From positions 1 to 8,775 of the forward strand of contig CAZOPS010000031.1 in assembly GCA_964581885.1 (NCBI GenBank): a stretch of 8,775 nucleotides of DNA. The letters run 5' to 3'. The stretch is from JAYEID01 sp964581885. Lineage in GTDB: Bacteria > Patescibacteriota > WWE3 > JAUXAW01 > JAYEID01. Position numbers and translations under genes: made by a program. Positions 1 to 6,634 of the stretch are shown piece after piece (position 1 is the stretch's first letter; each line of letters opens with the position of its first letter). The notes under the pieces were generated by a model. That model was not told the DNA's origin. It did no database searches and saw only the letters and a program-made list of their open reading frames with translations.

Positions 1-105
1 CGCTTCTGAGCGTAATTTCCAATTTCGTGATTCTGATCACAATTTTCTCTTGTTTCTAGTCCCTTATTTCTTATTCGCATTAATTAGCTATCCCAATTCG
101 CTATC
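1..105. repeat. Left copy of inverted dispersed repeat
   Basis: Bases 1-51 are the exact reverse complement of 8721-8771. Beyond base 51 similarity continues in degenerate form through TTCTTATTCGCATTAATTAGCTAT-like words, seen again at the right end. The core holds two small perfect hairpins, 1-12 (CGCT-TCTG-AGCG) and 27-40 (GTGAT-TCTG-ATCAC), with the same loop. It lies just downstream of ychF, whose stop is at 106, and has no open frame of note. I see no T-run after the hairpins in the ychF direction, so a terminator role is not supported. It is probably a dispersed intergenic repeat whose continuation is outside the window. Confidence 0.85.
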
Positions 106-1194
106 TTAGATCTTAAACTCAATCACATCGGCATCCTGAACTTTGTAATCTCGGCCACAGACTTCAACTGCACCAACCTCTTTTGCAGCTCGCCAAGAAC
201 CAAATTCAATAAGCTTTTCCACATGTAAAACCTCAGCCCGAATAAAATTCTCGGCAAAGTCACTATGAACAGTTTCAGCAGCTTCCAAAACAGAAGAGCC
301 TCTCTTGATTGGCCATGCACGAATTATTTCCCCACCTTTAACAGTATAAAAGGTAATAAGCTCTAAGAGATTATAGGAAGCTTCAATAACGCGGTCTAAA
401 CCAGAAGCTACTCCCAACTCGCCTAAGTATTCAAGTCGCTCTTCTTCCGAAAATTCGGCTATATCTTCTTCAAATTTTGCAGAAATCACGAGTGGATTAT
501 TCTTTTTTATGAAAGTACTCACCTCTTCACCAAAAACATCAGGGGCGGCTGTTCCCTGAACGTAAAGCTCGAATTTATCCTCATCAACATTAAGAACCAA
601 AAGCTGGGGTTTTAATGTCAATAAATTTAGTTCCCTAATCTTCTCCTCTTCTTTTTCAGATAAAACAGCCTTATTAGCTAAATAACCATCCTCCAAAGTT
701 TCCAAAACTCTTTTCAAAATGCTAAACTTGTCCGGATCATTCGCGCGTAGCTTGTGATCGCACACTCTGGAAACAGTTTCCATATCCTTTAACATTAACT
801 CCGTATTAACTATTTGCAAATTTTCATAAGGGTTGGTTGAACCCACGCTTTCCACCCCAGTTCCTTTAAACGCCCTTACTAAATGCAAAATAACATTCAC
901 TTCCCTAATATGTGAAAGAAATTCATTACCCAAACCTTCTCCCTCATGCGCTCCATCAACTAAACCAGCTATATCTACAAACTCAATAGCTGCTGAAATA
1001 TTTTCCTGAGGCTCTAAAACCTCTACCAACTGGTCCAAGTACTCATCTTCTACTTCCACCACACCTACATTAGGTTCAATTGTACAAAAAGGATAGGGTG
1101 CTGTATTAGCAACAGCACGACCCAGAAGAGCATTAAAAAGAGTTGATTTACCAGCATTAGGAAGCCCTACAATGCCTACTGAAAGCCCCGACAT
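106..1194 (-). CDS. ychF: YchF/OLA1-family ribosome-binding ATPase
   Basis: A 362-residue TRAFAC-class P-loop protein, the usual length for YchF. Its family binds ribosomes, prefers ATP over GTP, and is linked to translation and oxidative-stress control in the cytoplasm. Visible motifs are the P-loop GLPNAGKST (residues 10-18), the G3-like DIAGLV (74-79) followed by the family-typical GEGLGNEFLSHIREV stretch, NVDE at 202-205 in the G4 position, SAK at 238-240, and a C-terminal TGS domain from about 279 to the end (TFYTVKGGEIIRAW). The helical insert lies at about 125-195. The ATG at 1194 gives the canonical N-terminus; the gene ends with TAA. No Shine-Dalgarno is visible; an extended -10-like box ends 9 nt before the ATG, suggesting a very short leader. 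It lies 56 bp after the C39/TPR gene and is last in the window. Confidence 0.97.
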   Translation of the reverse strand: MSGLSVGIVGLPNAGKSTLFNALLGRAVANTAPYPFCTIEPNVGVVEVEDEYLDQLVEVLEPQENISAAIEFVDIAGLVDGAHEGEGLGNEFLSHIREVNVILHLVRAFKGTGVESVGSTNPYENLQIVNTELMLKDMETVSRVCDHKLRANDPDKFSILKRVLETLEDGYLANKAVLSEKEEEKIRELNLLTLKPQLLVLNVDEDKFELYVQGTAAPDVFGEEVSTFIKKNNPLVISAKFEEDIAEFSEEERLEYLGELGVASGLDRVIEASYNLLELITFYTVKGGEIIRAWPIKRGSSVLEAAETVHSDFAENFIRAEVLHVEKLIEFGSWRAAKEVGAVEVCGRDYKVQDADVIEFKI

Positions 1195-1203
1195 ACTACA
1201 AAT

Positions 1204-1212
1204 ATAATATCA
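1204..1212 (-). promoter_or_regulatory. Extended -10 promoter candidate for ychF
   Basis: On the minus strand the sequence reads TGA-TATTAT at 1212-1204, an extended -10 shape one substitution from TATAAT. No -35 match is seen at 16-18 nt. With the usual 6-nt gap, transcription would start at 1197, leaving only 3 nt (AGT) before the ychF ATG, so the message would be nearly leaderless. This is inferred from sequence alone in an AT-rich spacer. Confidence 0.35.
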
Positions 1213-1250
1213 CGAATCGCAGAACACCCTTGAAAAAACATCCCCGAAAA

Positions 1251-2396
1251 TTATTCAGATAGGTACTCTTTGGGCTTATCCCAATTTTCGTTATACTTAA
1301 CCGCTAATTCAAATTGCTCCCGTGCCTTGTCTTCCTTCCCCCGCTCCAGATATACTTCCCCCCGAAGCACATAGAGCTCAGAAAAAGCACGGTTTCCATT
1401 TTCAAAAATCTCCTCGGTAATTTCAAAAACCTTCTCATAATCCCCCAGTTCTTTATATGCCTTTACAGGTTCTATTTGATACCACAACATCCTCCGGGGT
1501 AGATCATCTTGAACTTCTTCAAACGCTTGCACAGAACTTTCATAATCGCCTAAATGGTAAGAACTAGTAGCTATATTAAATTGTGGGTAAGCACTCTCGG
1601 AGGAAAGTTCCGCCTCCTCCCGAGCACGCCTAAGCGCATTTTCCCAAGCTACATCTTCAGAAAATTCCTCACCCAAGATCTCCTTCAGCAAAGCTGTATC
1701 CTTTTCTCGATAAACTACTACATAATTATAATTAAAGGGTTGCCACAAAGAGAGAAAATCATAGTAGGAAATTTTTCGATTTGGCCCCTGATAAGAATCA
1801 TCCTGAATCACTTTCTGAGCCGAATCATCATACCCCCGAACAATCCTAAAGTGGCCAATATCATCATTAGCATGAAGCCATGTTTTCACCACTACTGGAA
1901 AGCCATTAGCGGTAAGCTTTTTTAGAAGATCAATGTCCCCATTTGCTCTACTGACAGCCTGCAACCCGTATTTTTGCGCCCATTTCACAAATTCGTGAGT
2001 AAAAATGGTTTTATCATCATTATCACCTTGTGGGTTCTGGTAGGGGCGCATCTTAGCTCCTAATTCAGATTGAGAGACCTCCACACCATACCAAGAGAGA
2101 ATCATTGACAATGTCGCAGGCCCACAATTATTAAAGGACTGATAGACATGTCTAGGAGATCCTAATAATATCCTCTCCCCAGGACTCTGCACACTAACTG
2201 GATCCTCCTCTATCGAAAGATTCTTTTCCTCTTTCAAAGCTTCTCTATCCTCGGAAGTTTCTAATTGCCGGCCGCTATTACGCACATTTTGCACAAATTT
2301 TTCCTCTAAAGGAGGAGTTTCCCGCTGAGTTAAAAATAGAATCCCCCCCAAACCAGAAACAAATAAAAGTGTAAAAATAATAATTAGCTTTCTCAT
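1251..2396 (-). CDS. Exported C39-like cysteine protease domain with C-terminal TPR repeats
   Basis: A 381-residue protein. Residues 4-23 form an N-terminal hydrophobic segment after MRK, so a signal peptide or membrane anchor with the rest outside the membrane. A charged linker (25-75) follows. Residues 80-230 resemble the Peptidase C39-like (C39_2) papain-type fold: Q86 as possible oxyanion Gln, NNCGPATLSM with candidate nucleophile C91, GHFRIVRGYDD with candidate H182, and QDD at 198-200 with the acid. Residues 268-371 form about three TPR-like helical pairs (around 268-301, 303-334 and 338-371), a likely protein-binding platform. No GG-leader or ABC transporter part is present, so a bacteriocin exporter is unlikely. 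The substrate is unknown. The ATG at 2396 fits the signal-like N-terminus; it starts 39 bp after cysS with at most a weak ribosome site. Activity is inferred from the residues, not shown. Confidence 0.82.
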   Translation of the reverse strand: MRKLIIIFTLLFVSGLGGILFLTQRETPPLEEKFVQNVRNSGRQLETSEDREALKEEKNLSIEEDPVSVQSPGERILLGSPRHVYQSFNNCGPATLSMILSWYGVEVSQSELGAKMRPYQNPQGDNDDKTIFTHEFVKWAQKYGLQAVSRANGDIDLLKKLTANGFPVVVKTWLHANDDIGHFRIVRGYDDSAQKVIQDDSYQGPNRKISYYDFLSLWQPFNYNYVVVYREKDTALLKEILGEEFSEDVAWENALRRAREEAELSSESAYPQFNIATSSYHLGDYESSVQAFEEVQDDLPRRMLWYQIEPVKAYKELGDYEKVFEITEEIFENGNRAFSELYVLRGEVYLERGKEDKAREQFELAVKYNENWDKPKEYLSE

Positions 2397-2435
2397 TGTC
2401 TTAAAAGCTTACGAGTAATCTAAACTGATGAGGAG

Positions 2436-3839
2436 CTACAATTTTCGAATTCGGGAGCCTTCGGGGGTATCTTCCACAGAAAAACCTAGATCTCTAATTT
2501 TGTCCCGAATTTTATCTGCTTTCTCATACTCATCTGCTTCTCGAAGCTGTTCTCGCTTTCTAACCAGCTCCTCCACGTCCCGAGGAACAGTTGCAACCTC
2601 AACATCCCTCAGACCCAAACCTAAGACCTGATCAAAGTCAAAAAGCTGCTTTCTAGCCGTAGGCTTGAGAGAAACATCCTTGTTCGCTGCGCGCACCAAC
2701 CGCCAAACCACATCTAAAGCACTCGGAAAATTAAGGTCGTTGTTTACAGCCTTACGGAACTCGCGCCCAGCTTTCTCCAGATCTGGATCGGAAATTTTTT
2801 CTCTCCCCTCAAACGGTGGTGTAGAAATAAACCTTTTCAATTTCTCCAGTGCTTTTTGCGCCGAACCCAACGCCTCCCAGGTAAATTTTAAGGGATGTCG
2901 ATAACGCGCTGTAAAGCAAAGATAACGAAACGCCAAAGGATCATAGCCCCTCTCAATCAAATCATCAAGAGTATAAAGTTTCCCTTCAGACTTACTCATC
3001 TTGTCCTCCCCTAACTGCAAATAAGCCGCATGCACCCAGTACCTTACAAATTCCTTCCCTGTCGCTGCTTCGCTTTGGGCAATTTCATTTTCATGGTGAG
3101 GAAAAACATTATCCTCTCCACCAGTATGTATGTCTAATTGTTCGCCTAAATAGGCCATACTCATAGCACTACATTCAATATGCCAACCGGGATACCCCAC
3201 ACCCCAGGGCGATTCCCACTTCTGAAGATGAGTCTCGTCCGCTATCCACAAAGCAAAATCAAAAGGATTCTTTTTCCCTGGCACAGGCTCAAGCCGCGAA
3301 CCAGCACGAAGTTCTTCCAAATTCTTCCCGGAAAGCTTCCCATATTCTGGAAACTTCGAAATATCAAAAACCAAATACTTCCCTGCTCTATACGTATAGC
3401 CTTTACTCCCCAATTTTTTAATAAGTTCAATCATCTCCTCAATGTGCTCAGTAGCCTTGGGCATTACATGTGGCTGTTGAATATTAAGCCTCTCCAAATC
3501 TCTCAAAAAAGCGTTAGTATAAAAGTCTGCTATTTCCTTTGGAGTTTTTTTCTCTTCCCGCGCTGCTTTTTCAATCTTATCTTCACCCGTATCTGCAGCC
3601 AAATCCTCATCCGCAAGATGCCCAACATCAGTAATATTCATAACTTGCTTCACATCATAACCGTCATATTCCAAAACGCGGCGAATCAGGTCCGACATAA
3701 TATAGCGCCACATATTACCAATATGAGCATACATATAAACAGTAGGCCCACAATCGTACATGCGCACAAAATCATCGCGCAGAGGCTCGAAAGTCTCTTT
3801 CCTGCGGGTTAGAGTACTGTAAAACTTTAATGCGGGCAT
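2436..3839 (-). CDS. cysS: Cysteine--tRNA ligase
   Basis: Class I aminoacyl-tRNA synthetase charging tRNA-Cys in the cytoplasm, 467 aa from the ATG at 3839. Counting from that Met, DCGPTVY places zinc ligand C30; the HIGH-type signature is HIGN at 39-42; WHIECSAMS supplies zinc ligand C223; the FPHHENE segment supplies H248-H249 and E252; KMSKS is at 280-284. The C-terminal part (about 340-467) matches the helical DALR-like and anticodon-recognition region. A TTG at 3857 would add six residues, but MPALKFYSTL fits the usual N-terminus and a -10-like box overlaps the extension, so the ATG is preferred. The stop is TAG. The gene lies 39 bp before the C39/TPR gene and 179 bp after recR. All catalytic motifs are present. 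Confidence 0.97.
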   Translation of the reverse strand: MPALKFYSTLTRRKETFEPLRDDFVRMYDCGPTVYMYAHIGNMWRYIMSDLIRRVLEYDGYDVKQVMNITDVGHLADEDLAADTGEDKIEKAAREEKKTPKEIADFYTNAFLRDLERLNIQQPHVMPKATEHIEEMIELIKKLGSKGYTYRAGKYLVFDISKFPEYGKLSGKNLEELRAGSRLEPVPGKKNPFDFALWIADETHLQKWESPWGVGYPGWHIECSAMSMAYLGEQLDIHTGGEDNVFPHHENEIAQSEAATGKEFVRYWVHAAYLQLGEDKMSKSEGKLYTLDDLIERGYDPLAFRYLCFTARYRHPLKFTWEALGSAQKALEKLKRFISTPPFEGREKISDPDLEKAGREFRKAVNNDLNFPSALDVVWRLVRAANKDVSLKPTARKQLFDFDQVLGLGLRDVEVATVPRDVEELVRKREQLREADEYEKADKIRDKIRDLGFSVEDTPEGSRIRKL

Positions 3840-3845
3840 GGCATT

Positions 3846-3873
3846 ATGATAACACAAGAAGAGGGATTTTCAG
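3846..3873 (-). promoter_or_regulatory. Promoter candidate for cysS, possibly leaderless
   Basis: On the minus strand CTGAAA (3873-3868) and TATCAT (3851-3846) are separated by 16 nt, matching four of six and five of six consensus positions. Six bases separate the -10 box from the cysS ATG, so transcription would start at or next to the initiation codon. No Shine-Dalgarno is present, in keeping with a leaderless message. The 179-bp spacer after recR makes an independent promoter plausible. Confidence 0.4.
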
Positions 3874-3970
3874 TAGATTCAGCTGATGTACGTGGATGTA
3901 AAGTGGTTATACAGGAGACACACAGTGGATACGCGTTGACATACAATTGTTTATCTATTGGCTATCACGA

Positions 3971-4013
3971 GGCCTTTAGGCCGAATACTTATTGCAGTTT
4001 CTGAACCCTGCAA
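3971..4013 (-). repeat. Paired hairpins between recR and cysS
   Basis: Two hairpins lie just downstream of the recR stop. At 3992-4013 the arms TTGCA and TGCAA close an inner GTT-TCTG-AAC stem-loop with a CC bulge. At 3971-3982 GGCC-TTTA-GGCC forms a short GC-rich stem. In the recR direction neither is followed by a run of T, so intrinsic termination is only weakly supported. The first uses the TCTG loop seen elsewhere in the window. The rest of this spacer (3874-3970) shows nothing I can assign. Confidence 0.5.
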
Positions 4014-4018
4014 AAACT

Positions 4019-4687
4019 TCATATCTCTCTTCTTCCTTCAAACGCATGAGACAGAGTCACCTGATCTGCGTACTCAAGATCCCCTCCCACCGGCAGTCCT
4101 TTTGCAATTCGAGTAACCTTTATATTCGTTGAATTAAGCTGTTCCTTTATATACATTGCTGTAGACTCACCCTCCATTGATGGGTTGGTGGCGATAATTA
4201 CTTCTTTGACCTGATGTTCGTTCGCCAATTCCCCAGAACCAGGTTCTGGGACCGATCTTAGAACCTGGTTCTTTTCCTTGGCGAACGAACCCTTAACCCT
4301 CTCCACCAACTCACTAATCTTCAAATCCTCAGGGCCGATGTGGTTAACAGGTGAAATTACACCATGCAGAACATGATACAAGCCTTTGTAACTGGTCGTC
4401 GCTTCCACCGCCAAAACATCCAACGGATTTGCCACCACGCAAATTGTGCTTTGGTCGCGCGACGAATCTCGGCAAATAGAGCACGGTGACTTTTCATCCA
4501 CACCAAAACAGTTTTCGCAAAGAACGGTTTTCTTTCGCAATTCTTGTAATGCTTCCGCCAATAACTCCACCTCTTCTTCAGGCACATACAAAAGATAAAA
4601 AGTCAGCCTCTTAGCTGTCTTTGGTCCTATCCCTGGCAATCTCTGCAACGAGTTTATTAAATTTTGTACGGGTTTTGGTATTTTCAT
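4019..4687 (-). CDS. recR: Recombination protein RecR with an in-frame palindromic insertion
   Basis: RecR acts with RecO (and RecF) in loading RecA at gaps and breaks. The protein is 222 aa against about 200 usually. In order: a helix-hairpin-helix region with LPGIGPKTAKRL (17-28), a C4 zinc-finger (C57, C60, C69, C72), and a Toprim domain from about 80 with the ATNPSMEGE motif (166-174), ending in the conserved KGLPVGGDLEYAD and EGRRE segments. Residues about 133-158 are an extra block between the ELVERV helix and the QVKEVIIATNP strand; it coincides with a nested DNA palindrome at 4216-4290. The frame stays open and all family motifs are intact on both sides, so the protein is probably functional. 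The start is the ATG 33 bp after dnaX; the stop is TGA. No ybaB/ebfC gene lies between dnaX and recR, although that trio is common in other bacteria. Confidence 0.96.
   Translation of the reverse strand: MKIPKPVQNLINSLQRLPGIGPKTAKRLTFYLLYVPEEEVELLAEALQELRKKTVLCENCFGVDEKSPCSICRDSSRDQSTICVVANPLDVLAVEATTSYKGLYHVLHGVISPVNHIGPEDLKISELVERVKGSFAKEKNQVLRSVPEPGSGELANEHQVKEVIIATNPSMEGESTAMYIKEQLNSTNIKVTRIAKGLPVGGDLEYADQVTLSHAFEGRREI
4216..4290. repeat. 75-bp nested palindromic element inside recR
   Basis: The outer arms 4216-4228 and 4278-4290 are perfect 13-bp reverse complements (GTTCGTTCGCCAA). The inner arms 4235-4247 (AGAACCAGGTTCT) and 4260-4272 are also perfect reverse complements and each is itself palindromic around one central base. 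A 12-nt loop (4248-4259) separates them. The whole can fold as one long hairpin or, in part, as two small ones. It is a multiple of three long (25 codons) and maps to the residues by which this RecR exceeds the usual length. No second copy was noticed in the window. Confidence 0.9.
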
Positions 4688-4720
4688 CTTTTCTAGATGC
4701 CAAAATGAAAACAGCTGGGG

Positions 4721-6367
4721 CTACACTAGATCATCACCAAACACTTCCACTGCCTCCTCATCGTATTTTTCCAAATTATCACAATTAGATTTCTCTTTCC
4801 TCTTTTTAGTGTCTTCTGAAGAATCCTTATCACGCCCCTTGCGTTCAGAATTCTCTACTGCCTTACTGCCTACCCTCCCACTGCTATCCGAAACTGACGA
4901 AAAAGATTCCTCTGAACCCAAAACACATTGCACACGCACAGGTACCCTCACAACTTTCTCAATTACTTTCTCAATAAGTGTTCTGTTTTCAGTTAAATTT
5001 AATTTATCTTTATGAAAAGAGTAAAACGCTTCCAAAACCAAAACCTCTCCGTCATAAGATTTGGGACGGACAGATCTCAGCAATGCACCAAGAGAATGAT
5101 TGTAGGGCTTTATGGAGTTCAATACTTGTTTCCAGTTCTCCTTCACTTTCCTCAGACTTTGCACACACCTATTATTAGAATCAGAATTATCAACAGTATC
5201 TATGTTCTCCTCTGCCTCCTCTGCTTGCCTATCTGCAAGTGTCTTTGAGCTAGAGCTCTTCTTCTTAGAATTTTCATTAGAGCTCTCAGAAAGATTATTC
5301 TTGTCTCCTGCCAGAAAACTTACGACAGCCAACTCCAAACCCAAAGTAGGTATTGGAGACAACGAAAAGTACTTTTCGGATTGAGTAACTTCACTAATCA
5401 ACTCCCGGCTACGGTCCTCTTTCAAGGCTTTTGCCTGCTCCGACATTTTGTTAAACTCCTCCTCTGAAGCTTCCACTAATTCTTCACCAACTTGAGCATT
5501 AATAAGCAAAAGGTCACGCAAGTAATCCAAGAGATTGCCATAGAAAAACTCAAGGTCTCCCCCACCCTCGTAGTACTTATTTAGAAAAACTAGAGCAGCC
5601 TCCTTATCACCCTCAATCAGAAAATCAATAAAAGATGGGATATCTAAATTGCGGCTGCCACCAACTACTGCTTCAACACTTTCTCCTCCAACAATAACCT
5701 GCTCCAAAATAGTCTCTGCATCCCTATATGCACCTCGAGCAGCCCGAGCTATTTTTCTCAAGTCGCTCTCTGGTAAAGACTCTCCTTCCTTCTCACAAAT
5801 CATCTTCAGCAAGTCAATAACTTGATTTTCCCGAGCACGCTTAAATTCAAAAATCTGACATCGAGATCTAACAGTTGCTGGCACTCTCTTTGGTTCCGTA
5901 GTAGCCAGAATAAAAATAGCGTGCTGTGGCGGCTCCTCCAAGGTTTTCAGAAGCGCATTAAAAGCTTCCCGTGTTAGCATATGGACTTCGTCTATCACAT
6001 AAACTTTCTTGCGTCCCTGGGTAGGTGCTAATTTCACTCTATCCCGCAGTCTTCTAACATCAGAAATTCTTCGGTTTGAAGCAGCATCTATCTCGATCAA
6101 ATCCATAAATTGATTTGCTGCAATTGCTCTGCACGGAGCACACTCCCCACAAGGTTCTCCAGACCAATTATTCTCGTCAGCTCTTTCACAATTAATAGCC
6201 TTAGCCAAAAGCCTAGCCATTGTTGTCTTGCCTGTTCCCCGCGGACCCGCAAAAAGATAGGCATGGCCTACCCGTCGTTTGGAAAGTGAACTCAAAAGAG
6301 ATTTTTTGACTGCTTCCAAGCCCACTAATTCTTCAAATTTTTGGGGGCGATATTTAGTGTAAAACAT
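4721..6367 (-). CDS. dnaX: DNA polymerase III subunit gamma/tau (clamp-loader ATPase)
   Basis: Core AAA+ motor of the clamp loader that places the sliding clamp on DNA; 548 aa. Motifs: KYRPQKFEELVG start (5-16), Walker A GPRGTGKTT (41-49), zinc module cysteines C60, C73, C76 and C79, Walker B VYVIDEVHML (122-131), sensor 1 LATTEPKRVP (154-163), the SRC motif with its arginine finger (168-170), and a sensor 2 region GAYRDAETILEQ (212-223). The collar domain runs to about 355, then a Ser/Lys/Glu-rich linker (357-400), a small folded C-terminal domain (about 402-485) and a charged low-complexity tail ending AVEVFGDDLV. The Lys triplet in the linker is encoded AAG AAG AAG, so no E. coli-type slippery run is visible there, and a separate short gamma form is not supported. 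The ATG at 6367 is the family start; a hairpin begins 7 nt upstream and no Shine-Dalgarno is visible. Confidence 0.97.
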   Translation of the reverse strand: MFYTKYRPQKFEELVGLEAVKKSLLSSLSKRRVGHAYLFAGPRGTGKTTMARLLAKAINCERADENNWSGEPCGECAPCRAIAANQFMDLIEIDAASNRRISDVRRLRDRVKLAPTQGRKKVYVIDEVHMLTREAFNALLKTLEEPPQHAIFILATTEPKRVPATVRSRCQIFEFKRARENQVIDLLKMICEKEGESLPESDLRKIARAARGAYRDAETILEQVIVGGESVEAVVGGSRNLDIPSFIDFLIEGDKEAALVFLNKYYEGGGDLEFFYGNLLDYLRDLLLINAQVGEELVEASEEEFNKMSEQAKALKEDRSRELISEVTQSEKYFSLSPIPTLGLELAVVSFLAGDKNNLSESSNENSKKKSSSSKTLADRQAEEAEENIDTVDNSDSNNRCVQSLRKVKENWKQVLNSIKPYNHSLGALLRSVRPKSYDGEVLVLEAFYSFHKDKLNLTENRTLIEKVIEKVVRVPVRVQCVLGSEESFSSVSDSSGRVGSKAVENSERKGRDKDSSEDTKKRKEKSNCDNLEKYDEEAVEVFGDDLV

Positions 6368-6374
6368 AAACTGT

Positions 6375-6506
6375 GCAGCTAAGAAGCTGCGTTAAACTGT
6401 TTCTCACTGCGTTCGAAACGTAAAGCAGTGGTAAAATGCAACTCAGAAGTTGCGTGAATTTTAACTAAGAAGTTACGTAACTTGCAACACAGACGTTGCG
6501 TAACTC
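6375..6506. repeat. Array of 23-bp hairpin repeats ahead of dnaX
   Basis: Four copies of a 23-bp unit begin at 6375, 6438, 6461 and 6484; the last three are exactly head to tail. Each opens with a 16-nt mini-hairpin such as GCAACT-CAGA-AGTTGC, followed by GT and a short AT-rich tail. Stems differ between copies (GCAGCT, GCAACT, TAACT, GCAAC) yet stay paired, while the loop stays AAGA or CAGA on this strand (TCTT or TCTG on the coding strand). Bases 6398-6437 between the first and second copies hold another hairpin, 6405-6430, with arms CACTGC and GCAGTG around CGTTCGAAACG. The first copy lies 7 nt upstream of the dnaX ATG. Confidence 0.8.
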
Positions 6507-6528
6507 GGTTGTAACTCGCCTCGCCAAA

Positions 6529-6555
6529 GCTCCGGTCGAACGGAGCGCGAAGCGC
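6529..6555. repeat. GC-rich double hairpin in the pth-dnaX spacer
   Basis: GCTCCG-GTCGAA-CGGAGC (6529-6546) is followed at once, overlapping by two bases, by GCGC-GAA-GCGC (6545-6555). This is a GC-rich island in an AT-rich spacer. No T-run follows on either strand, so it does not look like a classic intrinsic terminator. Confidence 0.6.
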
Positions 6556-6601
6556 AGGTAAATTACAAGAAGTTACCACAAGTTACTTTCTTTCTACATT
6601 T

Positions 6602-6634
6602 GTATTACCACCGTATTACAACTGTATTACTAAT
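6602..6634. repeat. Three 11-bp GTATTAC repeats at the end of pth
   Basis: GTATTAC begins at 6602, 6613 and 6624, an exact 11-bp period. The last copy runs into the pth stop codon. On the coding strand this reads as GTAATAC words right after pth. A looser GTAACTT series continues at about 6565-6590. Confidence 0.65.

Noticed and set aside
1554..1925. A 123-codon plus-strand open frame
   Set aside because: It is antisense to the C39-like domain, with no recognisable domain or ribosome site.
3180..3812. A 210-codon plus-strand open frame
   Set aside because: It is antisense to cysS, whose motifs are intact on the other strand; the frame is open through codon bias.
3936..3965. TTGACA on the plus strand as a -35 box
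   Set aside because: No acceptable -10 follows at 16-18 nt and there is no plus-strand gene downstream.
3858..4018. tRNA or other known RNA gene in the recR-cysS spacer
   Set aside because: No cloverleaf, T-arm consensus or CCA end could be fitted on either strand.
5240..5300. Programmed frameshift in dnaX giving a gamma form
   Set aside because: The Lys codons in the linker are AAG repeats with no A-rich slippery heptamer, and the frame runs on to a normal C-terminus.
6438..6506. CRISPR array
   Set aside because: The units are contiguous 23-bp repeats with no unique spacers and no cas genes are present.
6379..6579. A 66-codon minus-strand open frame between pth and dnaX
   Set aside because: It lies wholly over the hairpin repeats, has no family resemblance and no start signal, and its codons simply read the repeats.
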